Source: Carex sylvatica (taxonomy: Eukaryota > Streptophyta > Magnoliopsida > Poales > Cyperaceae). From it: a stretch of DNA of 64,000 nt. Made by a program: the position numbers and the translations under genes. The notes under the pieces were generated by a model. The model saw only the letters and a program-made list of their open reading frames with translations, made no database searches and was not told where the DNA came from. Positions 55,165 through 64,000 of the stretch are shown here, in pieces. Position 1 is the stretch's first letter. Each line of letters begins with the position of its first letter. The stretch is from contig CAXKVR010000418.1 in assembly GCA_964058845.1 (NCBI GenBank), forward strand, positions 62,001-126,000, read 5' to 3'.

Positions 55165-55652
55165 AGAAATTTTTTATTCGTAGAAATTAAGAAAAAGAAA
55201 GAGAGAGAAATAGAAAGATTACATCATATTTTGATTGGTAGAAAGATTGGTAGGATTTTTACCGATTTTAGAAATCAAAAAAATTGGAACGGTAGGATTT
55301 ATACCGATCTAAACTTTTTTTTTTATTCTGATGCATAGATAGAGGGAATTCTTATATTAGATCTTTAGTAAAGTGTAAAAAGTTTTTCAAAAATTTAATA
55401 AAATTTGTCTATTATATATAGATTTTAAGATACTTTATTAATTTTTGTAAAAACGTTTTATATTTACTAGAAAATTTTAAAGGAAAAAAAATACAAACTG
55501 GTTTTAGATCGGTAGAATTTCTACTTATTCAAACTTTTTTATTTTTAGGATCGATAGAAATCCTACCGGTTTTTCTATCAATAAAAAATATAATGTACTC
55601 TTTCTGTTTTTCTGTTTTCCTTTATTTTAATTTCTACATATAAAAAATTACC
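55165..55652. mobile_element. MULE-type foldback MITE, 9 bp target duplication
   Basis: 'ttcaaaaag' is duplicated at 55156-55164 and 55653-55661. 'gattggtagaaagattggtagg' pairs with 'ggtttttctatcaataa', and 'gtagaaattaag' with 'taatttctac'. 488 bp, non-coding; a half copy lies at 40110. Confidence 0.85.
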
Positions 55653-55903
55653 TTCAAAAAGCTGGAACCAAAAGAAGCGGGTCTTCCTTCCCCATCCTAC
55701 AACGATTGTTGTTCAATGCGGGTCTGGATTTAAGTTTGAATTCGGAATATCAGATCAAAATTTGGATCAATGAAATATAAATAACTCTTTTAATATTTGT
55801 GCTAAAACATATTGGTTCGGATCCAAACTCAAAATTTGAATTAGTTTGAAGGATTCGAATTCATTCAATGCACGAGACCCTTAGAAGTTTTTGATAAATT
55901 TAA

Positions 55904-56306
55904 GAGTGAGTCTATGGTACTATGCATATTACGATTTGGTCCGTAATACGGATTAATATTTTTGTTTTAAAAATCTTATTGGTCAATCCGAACCGTTCAA
56001 AATGATTTTCATATGAATATTTACTTGCAGATCAAATTTTATAGTTTTTAGAATTTTTTCACTATTTTTAAGATAGGTAGAAAACCATTGTTTTTGGATG
56101 GTCTAGAATTTTCAGATCAAGTGATTTTCTACCTCTCTTAAAAAATAGTAAAAAAATTCTAAAAAATATAAAATTTGGTCTGCAAGTACATATTCATATG
56201 AAGATCATGTTGAACAGTTCAGATCGACTGTTAGAATTTTGAAAATGAAAATATTGATTTGTATTACGAACTAACCCATGATATGCATAGTACCATAGAC
56301 TCACTC
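55904..56306. mobile_element. MULE-type foldback MITE, 9 bp target duplication
   Basis: The TIR GAGTGAGTCTATGGTACTATGC is perfect, with 'taaatttaa' duplicated at 55895-55903 and 56307-56315. The core has 'gatcaaattttatag', 'gattttctacctct' and 'ttggtctgcaagta'. It is the best-preserved member of the group that includes 4547, 31500 and 36705. Confidence 0.9.
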
Positions 56307-56315
56307 TAAATTTAA

Positions 56316-57000
56316 TGTTAAAATTTATCAGATTAAATCTGAATAATAAATTAAAATGTTGAAATCGATCTACTTTATTAACAATGCATTTTCTTACAAA
56401 ATTTGTAAATTTTCAAATTAATTAGCATAAGATTTACAAGTGATTTTAAAATGTTGTATAAATCAATCTTAACGATGCTGTAAATAATATATTATATAAC
56501 TTAATGTATAAATAAAAATTAATATAAGATTTTTTTTTTATCATTTATTCCAAAGTTAATAAGTACAAAATAATTCTTATATATTCATTAAGTTAATAAA
56601 AACTTTTCCTTTCCGTCTTCTCATTAGATATATTAATAAGAAAAATAATTCTTATTTATATCGTCCGCTATTCTTATTTCTTAGAGTAAATTACACTTAT
56701 GCGAAAACCAGTTCGGACCGGTAAAAAATCATTAATGTAACATATATTGACACTTCAACCAACCTTTCAGAATTTTATAGGAAATTTGAAGTATTTCCCT
56801 CAAAAAAATAGGTAGTAATTGAACTATGTATAGAAGTAAAATATTTTGATGTGAAGAAGTATGAGATTCAAAATTAGACTCCTCCAAAAATAATTACAAA
56901 GCAAATATTTTAATTTAGAAATAATAAATTTAAAACTCTTTGTTAGCATAGAATCTGACAGACGGGTTACAGAAACATGGACCAGGTCCACAGCTCGGCG
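56316..57000. other. Intergenic DNA without recognised gene
   Basis: AT-rich, no repeats with clear ends. The minus-strand frame at 56824-57018 has no domain. Confidence 0.55.
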
Positions 57001-57009
57001 TACATCTCC

Positions 57010-57771
57010 TGACGTCACGTCCCTTCAAAATCTAAAAAACTCAACGGAATTAAGGTGGGCCCCACTACACAGTAACTCACTAAAAGCATTTGAATCACTT
57101 CTGATCCTGCTCCCCACCCACGTTTGACTCGACCCTGACACGCCCCCACCTCTTTCCCAGATATCAACACCTGTTTTAAAACCAAAACTTCCTACTGCGC
57201 GATGGACCCCACAATGTTTCTTTCACTGACAATCTACCGACAATAGAATAATACAAACTAATCCATAAAGTGCGGTGTAAGAAATCTAGCAACTCGAATC
57301 CCCACTCTTCCTTGAACACGGCCTATGATTAATGGTCGCATCTTCATTTCTGTACCGACTTATATCCACCGTTTGATCATTAATCAAAGGGTGTAGAATT
57401 AATTTGCAGATAGTTTCTATGCGGAATGTTGCTTAGAGATCTCCTTGGCCGAACCGTTTGGAATTTGAAAATGGATCTCCCACTCTCTCTAGAAAAGAGC
57501 CGTTAGTTTTTATCGTTTTATACTAAATCCCCACTTTCCCCAATTTTAGTTTAATCATTTTATATTTCGTTTAACCTGCTCCTGCTATAAGAAATTAATG
57601 CGTTTATTTCTCTCTCTTTCTTTCTAGGAGAGTTAATGGTAGCTTGATAGTTTCTTTGTCTAGTCTTTTCACCTCTCCCCTCTTATTGGGTTCCTCTCAA
57701 ACCCTAGTTGCGGCCCGCCCTTTAGAGAGTTTCGTTGGATGAACAGATCAAGTCGCGGTGTATTCTATTAG
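57010..57771 (+). promoter_or_regulatory. Promoter and leader exon of the TRM-like gene
   Basis: GC content rises from about 57040. 57600-57771 looks like a leader exon: 'tctctctctttctttc', 'cctctcaaaccctagttgc', ending 'attag/gttagttt' at 57771. A leader intron would then run to an acceptor at 58187 or 58208, just before the ATG. The transcription start is not visible. Confidence 0.5.
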
Positions 57772-58214
57772 GTTAGTTTATCTTTTGATTCGGTTTTGAT
57801 TATTTTGGTTTTGAATGGGTTTTGTTCGGAATTTGATTCTCGGGATTTCTGTGGGTTTAGGGTTTTGGAACAAAGAGGGGGTCTACGAAATTTAAATCGC
57901 AGCACAGATCTTAAGGTCGCATTTATATTCTCACTTGTTTATTATTTTGTACCTTGTGATTATAATCGTTGCTACAGTATGTAATGGATTTGTATCTATT
58001 AGGAAACCTTCTCCATTAAATTGATTTGTGAAGATTAAGAGTTTGATTTTATTTTTATTTTGTGCGATTTGGTTAGAGCCTGATGGGGTCACATCGTTTT
58101 TTCAGCTTTTCCAAATATATTGGTCATTGCGTATCGGATTTCTTCATCAAATTGGAGAGAATTCTTTATGTAGATTTTAAGACATAGGTTTGTAACGCTA
58201 CAATTTAGGAAAAA

Positions 58215-61200
58215 ATGGGAATAGAGAAAGGCGGTTCTAAAGGCAGTGGCTTCTTCCACCTATTCGATTGGAACCGAAAATCCCGCAAGAAGTTATTTAC
58301 GGTTTCTCCTGGTAAAATCTTTGTCTTAATTCATTTGTGCAAAATGTAATTTATTAATGTTATTTTTCTCATCCTGTTCTTTCATCATCTTTTAGAGGGC
58401 ACCAAGCAAGGGGGGAAGAGGATAGATGAAACCTTACCATCCACCCGTCTTCGCATGGTTTGTAATCTCTTCACAATCAAAATTTCTCATTTATTTTCTA
58501 TTTACTTAAAACATTTATCATTTATCTTGGTCGGTAATTCCAGATCGATGAAGACGAGTTGGTTGGTGTGTCAAGTATTAAAGGAAGCAGTGACTATAGC
58601 TGTGCATCCTCTGTCACTGATGACGACCTTAGTGGGTCAAAAGCGCCAGGTGTGGTTGCCCGTTTAATGGGTTTGGATTCCATGCCTGTATCCACCGCCT
58701 CCGAACCATACTGCACCCCGTTTCGTGACACACGATCCTTTAGAGATAACTACGCCCTTAAGAGAAGCCCTGAGTACTGCACCCAAGATCGGTTAACCAA
58801 CAATGCACACAGAATTGAAACTAGTGGTTACATGAGAAGACCAGTCGATTTACGAGCCCAAAAAATGCCCAGCAGCCCAATTGAGCGGTTTCAAATGGAG
58901 GCATTGCCGTCTAGGTCTGCTAAGCCTCTCCCAATGACGTACCACAAGTTACTGTCACCGATAAAGAACCCCGGGTTCACATCTGCCAGAAATGCCGCTC
59001 AGATTATGGAAGCCGCGGCCAAGATCCTTGAACCAAGGCTCCAAACTGTTGGCAATGGGAGGGAGAAGGTTTGTTCTTTTGGGTCAGGTCGTGTAGGGCC
59101 CTACGCGAAAGAGAGTGTCATGGCTTCTCAAAGGACGTCTCGGCTCTTGCAAATGAGTCGGGTCCCGGTTGAATCAGGTGAGAACCAGTTTGCGAGAGGG
59201 AATAGAGAAGAGGATATCGTCATATTTAGGACGTCACCCGATCCGTATGAGGTCAGTTTGGGGAGTAGTACAAGTGGTGTTTCAAATGTCAAGGGTAATA
59301 AAGGGAAGTCAGTGTCTCTGGCGATTCAGGCAAAGGTTAATGTACAAAAAAGGGAAGGGGTAAATTTGCCAAATCGCCACTCTGGAGTTGCACAAAAAGA
59401 GCACGACGAGTCCAGGCTGAACCAAGCTTTCCGAAGCCAACCCGGTACTGGCAATTCCAGTACCAATCAAAGAACCGGTGTCAGGCAACAAAAGAAACAA
59501 GGTAGCAGTGCTTCTGCAATCTTGAAGCAAAACAACCAGAAACAGAACTGCACTGTAAACCGCAGTAAGTCTGGTACTGGCAAGTTGACCTCAAGTCAAC
59601 AAGGGAGAAAAGGAATTTCATGTGAATCCTCTTCGTCGAAACACAAGAGCTTAAGTAGACTAGCAAACAGTTCAAAACCCAGAAGCACAATCGAATTAGA
59701 AAAGGAGGCCACTTTTAGCAACAATAAGGATTTCCCACAGAAGAAGAGATTAATAGAGAGAAGCACTAGTAATTCTGACAAACACGACCAAGGTGTTCGC
59801 CAAAATGTCGTTATTGACGAATTTACGAAATGGAATAAGGAGATGAAGGATACGACTGATGTGGTCTCATTTACATTCACCTCTCCATTGGTTAAGCAAC
59901 CTGGAAATGTCCAGTACCAGATTTTGGGGGCTGAGAAGCTGGGATTGGTAGGTGGTTCAAATGGAGATGCACTGAGTCTCCTCTTGGAGCAGAAGCTGAG
60001 GGAATTGACGACTCGGATCGAACCATCGACCGATTTCGGCAGAGGTATGAGTTTTGAGTCATTGGAAAAGGATTCATCTGCTAAGGGAGAAGACATTGGT
60101 TCGTTAAATGCTGGTATTTTCAACTTCACGAAGCATCAAGCTCTTCAGGTAAGAAAAGTTGCTAAAATATTTGTATCAGGCTCTTCATCCAGCTGTTTTA
60201 CCCAAGTGCAAAACAATAATAGGATAGATGTAGGTACGAAAAGTTGCTTATATTTGTATTATTAATGTATGTATAGGGATTATACATCCCACTAAAGACA
60301 TGATATAAATTTTGTTAGTATAACCTAAGATGTAGGTGCTTGCATGTACCAGCTGTTTTACCCAACTGCAATACAATAATGAATTTAAATTAAACCTAAT
60401 ATTTATGAATTTTGGATTTTGGTGTTTAGATAGATAAACTTTTGATAAGGTCTTATATGTAGGTGCTTGCATGTACCAGCTGTTTTACGCAACTGCAATA
60501 CAATAATGAATTTAAATTAAACCTAATATTTATGAACTTTTTGAGTTTGGATTTTGGTGTTTAGATAGATAAACTTTTGATAAGGTCTTATATCCTCTTT
60601 CCTTCTCTCAATTTCATTTTTCAGGTTGTAGAAAATGGGGAATGTAGTAATTCGGTGGATGTAAATAGTAAAGAGTATGACCAGCTGAGTCCGCTTTCTG
60701 TTCTTGAAGAAGAAACATTTGTCACAAATGAAAGCTGTTGCACCTCTGAGGACTCAACCTGCAGTGATGGTAATTTTTTACATTCCTTGAACTGTTCATT
60801 TTTTTAATAGATACTCCTTGCAGTGTCTGTATGACAACTAATAATTAAGTGAAATTTTTGGTTGGCTCTCCGAAATTTGTCGCCTTTCAAAACCAACTTT
60901 ACTGTTCATTGTTCTGCACTTGTAATTAACACCCAGCATTCCACAAGTTTGCAATTAATACTACCGGTTATTGGGTTCCTAAACCCTAAACAATAGTCGA
61001 CCAAATCAGTTTATGACAAAGTTCATTCAAATTTGGAAAGAAGACATCTCTAGGATTAATTTGATAATGATTTCCTAAACAAATTTTTTAGGGAGCAAAA
61101 TTTCACCAACTTCGGTTCAAGCTCAGAACAACTTTTTGACCCCAAGAAATGTGTTCTTCAGTGTAATGGAAACAAAACTTTCTGATTCGGCTAGTTCTTC

Positions 61201-61735
61201 TATATTCGACACCTCCAAATTCTTCGACATAACTCCAGTGAAGCAACGAAAAACAAAATCCAACCCTGAACTCAATTATATAAGCGACATACTATCTAAT
61301 ACAGAACTGGAGAGAAAGGCTTTGCAGGGCACTCAACTGGACTCTCCTCTCTTCGACAAACTGGAGAGGAAAAGAGGCAGGAGCAAACTGGAGAATGAAA
61401 CTCTGTTAAGTCTAGCGGATCGAAAGCTTCTATTTGATTGCGTCAATGAGTGCTTGGATTCACGGATTGATTATAATTTCAAGGCGGGTTATGAGGCGTG
61501 GAGTAAAGGAACAGTTGTAGTTAGAAGCGGGCTCCACAAACGAGTGTATGAAGAAATTACCGGCTGGAAAAACATGGCTGACTGGAACGTAGATGAAATT
61601 GTGGAGAAGGATATGGGTACAGGTCTGGGGACGTGGATGGATTTCCGGGTTGAGGCATTTGAAGCCGGCACGGATTTAGAGGCAGAGATACTAAACTCTT
61701 TGATCAATGAGGTGGTTTGTGATATCATGAAATGA
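58215..61735 (+). CDS. TRM-family protein (DUF4378), 850 aa, 5 coding exons
   Basis: Coding exons: 58215-58311, 58396-58457, 58544-60148, 60625-60769, 61092-61735; all junctions are GT-AG and phases join. TRM (TON1-recruiting motif) proteins bind TON1 and PP2A partners at microtubule arrays. Visible motifs: N-terminal FFHLFDWNRKSRKKLF (13-28); VARLMGLDSMP (91-101, the shared TRM M3-type motif); HKLLSPIKNPGF near 150; a long Ser/Lys/Gln-rich disordered middle; C-terminal DUF4378 from about 696 to 850 with LADRKLLFDCVNECLD, GWKNMADWNVDEIVEKDM, and the TON1-binding-type end LEAEILNSLINEVVCDIM. The N-terminal layout resembles Arabidopsis TRM6/7/8, needed for the preprophase band; I infer that subgroup from memory. 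No damage is seen. Confidence 0.88.
60331..60593 (+). repeat. Tandem duplication in TRM intron
   Basis: Units 60331-60457 and 60458-60593 share nearly every base from 'tgtaggtgcttgcatgtacc' to 'gataaggtcttatat'; the second has an extra 'ctttttgagt' of about 10 bp. A further partial copy ('ccagctgttttaccca') is at 60189-60225. It lies wholly inside the intron between coding exons 3 and 4. Confidence 0.85.
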
Positions 61736-62316
61736 TAAGAGGTGAGAAATGTATTGTTAGAGATTGATTTAAGGTGGTTCTGGTTTTAGGTTCGTTTCAT
61801 GCTAGATGTCAAAAATGGATAGTCAAACATTGTATGATTTACATTGTTGGATTGGGCGTGATGCTAAGGTTTTGAATGTACTATTTTTAGCTCTCCTTTT
61901 GTTTCATTTGTTGTCTAGAATAAGGATATCAGTTAAATTATGCAGAGTTTGTATAGACTTCATGGGCCCTTTATATAAGTCAATTTATTTTCCTTTTGTC
62001 TTCTAGGCGTGTGATTTTTTTCTGAGATTGTTTGATAATACTAAGGAAATGAAATTGGTAAATTATTATATTGTCTAGACTTATTTTGTTTCAAGTAATG
62101 ATTTGTTGAAGTTCTTGACAACTTTCTTGTAGGGGTCGTACTAGCCAGTATTTAGATATTTATGTACACAATTGGCCAAGAGCTGAGCTGTGGTAAATCA
62201 GTATTATTTTTTTGAACAGTTTAAATCAATTGTTTGAAGTTTAAAAATGAAAATATTAATCCATAATACAAGCCAATCTGATTATTTACATCCATGTTTA
62301 GTCTCAAATTTCATAT
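61736..62316. other. 3' UTR and downstream DNA of the TRM gene
   Basis: No second gene. The region 62200-62280 holds 'agtttaaatcaattgtttgaag' and 'attaatccataatacaagcc', a right-half fragment of the 4547/55904 foldback group. Confidence 0.5.
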
Positions 62317-62325
62317 GAATACTAT

Positions 62326-62503
62326 GGATACAAATCTGCTGTAGAATCACAGGACTATATTCTAAATCTATCCATTTATCTGTTTGGGGATTCGTGCATA
62401 AAAAATAAGTGTTTTTGAGATTCGTCCATTTCAGAAAATAAAGGAGTGGATTTAAAATCACTGGGTCTTGCGATTCTTTTACAATCACAGCAGATTTATT
62501 TCC
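62326..62503. mobile_element. MULE-type MITE, 9 bp target duplication
   Basis: Ends GGATACAAATC and GGAAATAAATC (right complement) with 'gaatactat' duplicated at 62317-62325 and 62504-62512. 'gctgtagaatcacagg' pairs with 'ttacaatcacagc'. Same family as 6727-6916. Confidence 0.85.
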
Positions 62504-62977
62504 GAATACTATTTATACATTCGGTTTTTGAAGATGTTTTTTTTTATCTGATTTAAACCAGATTTTTATAGAAAACCGACGTGCAAATTATAGCGCATTA
62601 ACCATCATTTTTTTGACACCAGATGTGAATCTTTTTTATACGATTAGATCTGATAGATCTGTTTGTGGTCCTAAAGGATCCAAAGCACAGAGATATCACT
62701 GGCCTCCTGATCACTCAATCAAGCTTTAAAATTATTTCTCTTTGGTGGCCTTTAAATTTACATTTTTTTGCACATAACTGAACACCATCGTTTAACACAA
62801 TTGTTTACGATTTATCAGAATAAGCTGGGTCTACGGCCTAGCCCAGTGCATTATCATTTATCACAACAATGTGGGCCATAAAACTTTCTGTTTGGATTGA
62901 GTCGATTATCACTCATACAGGGTTTTAAAAACTTTATACAAATTTCTAATCAAAATTCAAGCTCCTCTCAATATCTG

Positions 62978-63303
62978 GAAAAAAATTTAGAAACCATAAA
63001 TAAAAAAATATAATTTACCAAGACAATTTGATTGGTTTTGTTTTTACAAAAACTATAAGAACCGCAATGGTACTCCAGTTCGAACATTTTTTTATTTCTC
63101 TGTATCGAATTGTTATTTCACCCCACAGCCACATGATTTTTCTCCGAAATTTGTGAAATTACCTCGGACTGAAATGACAATTCGATATATAAAACAAAAT
63201 TGAAATTAAAATATCATTTCGATTCTTATATTTTTATCAAAACAAAATCAATTAAGTTAATTTGATAAATTCTTTTTTTCTATTTATGATTTCTAAAAAA
63301 TTC
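62978..63303. mobile_element. MULE-type foldback MITE, 9 bp target duplication
   Basis: 'caatatctg' is duplicated at 62969-62977 and 63304-63312. The arms ('gaaaaaaatttagaaaccata', 'ccaagacaatttgattg') pair with the right arm over about 75 bp. A second inner hairpin spans 63104-63188 ('atcgaattgttatttca' / 'tgaaatgacaattcgat'). Confidence 0.85.
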
Positions 63304-63312
63304 CAATATCTG

Positions 63313-64000
63313 TTTCCTTTATACGGAAGTTGCTGTGGCTGATGGCATTGTCACTTTGACCTTTTTGATTTCAACACGTCAAGAAAAGCTCCATAGGTTA
63401 TATTGATTAAAGAAAATAATATTATTTTTTTCTTCAAGAAAATAAACCACGTAGGCTAACTTAGACATGAGATATAATAAAAAAAATGAATGAATAAGAC
63501 AGTTCGAGACCCATTATCTACTTTGCTGGAAAGGTGGCACGTGAAATCGAACTGATGCTATTAGGTCATTAGCTGCTGAGAGCCAGGTAGCCGACTAGAA
63601 AACTTCTTAATTTTTAGAAATTTAAAATTAAATAATTGGACTATTTTTTTCAGTTTCATTAATAAAATCGAACGGGTGGACTCACATGGTTCTAGGGCAG
63701 TTGCTCTCCTGAATTAGAAAGTTTGGTGGTGATTTATCGGTCCCGATTAATTTTACTTTTTTTGAAAAAAATTTTGCTTTCCTCTAAATGTTTGATTTGT
63801 ACATCAGATTAAATTTAGTGTTAAAATTAAAATATTTTTTAAATTATGATTGATAATTATAATTATAAATTAGAATATTATATATTATAAGTTAGAATAT
63901 TAGAAAGTATAAGTGAAAGTATTATTTTTTTATCGAATACCCGGTTATTAATGGGTTTAAATCCGATTCGATAATATCGCCCCTCCCTAAGAAAATTCTA
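63313..64000. other. No gene or element recognised
   Basis: AT-rich DNA to the window end; no conserved frame or repeat termini. Confidence 0.55.

Noticed and set aside
59596..60129. 177-codon minus-strand frame inside the TRM exon
   Set aside because: Antisense shadow of a Ser/Lys-rich coding exon with confirmed splice phase on the + strand.

Overview
The window is nuclear DNA of a flowering plant, probably a dicot. It is AT-rich, its genes have introns, and the recognisable proteins belong to plant-only families (DUF3511, DUF761, TRM/DUF4378, plastid-type LON-domain). There are no operons, rRNA, tRNA or CRISPR arrays that I can support. The species cannot be fixed from the sequence alone.

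Layout. 0-5 kb is a cluster of foldback elements and a probable Helitron, all sitting in one TA-repeat tract. A single-exon DUF3511 gene lies at 8376-8840. 11-26 kb is almost entirely mobile DNA: two 5'-truncated LINEs (one interrupted by a 1.7 kb element), two long-TIR elements with hairpin arrays, foldback MITEs, nested hAT-like elements, and a Mutator-like element (MULE) with a PB1-like ORF. From 26 to 54 kb a DUF761 gene is present three times on the + strand (28150, 43418, 50883). The copies form tandem segmental duplicates that also carry a distal and a core promoter; a gene-less piece of the same unit lies near 53.5-54.5 kb. Between the first and second copies sit a 3.55 kb MULE (31740-35293) and, 213 bp downstream, a LON-domain pseudogene with three in-frame TAG codons. 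From 57 kb to 61735 there is a complete multi-exon TRM-family gene (850 aa predicted), similar to the TRM6/7/8 type. The last 2 kb holds only small foldback elements.

How it fits together. The genes do not form a pathway. TRM proteins act at the cortical microtubule/TON1 system. DUF761 proteins are small, often defence- or stress-elicited, and each copy here has an ACGCGT box exactly 21 bp upstream of its TATA box plus a second ACGCGT in a distal conserved block. The dominant story is mobile DNA. At least ten elements have 9-11 bp target duplications (MULE type) and eight have 8 bp duplications (hAT type). The most unusual patterns are: TIR hairpins whose stems differ between elements yet stay self-complementary; hAT-like elements whose interiors are built from one short iterated phrase; foldback elements that share a core but differ in their tips; and an exact 109 bp duplication of a core promoter.
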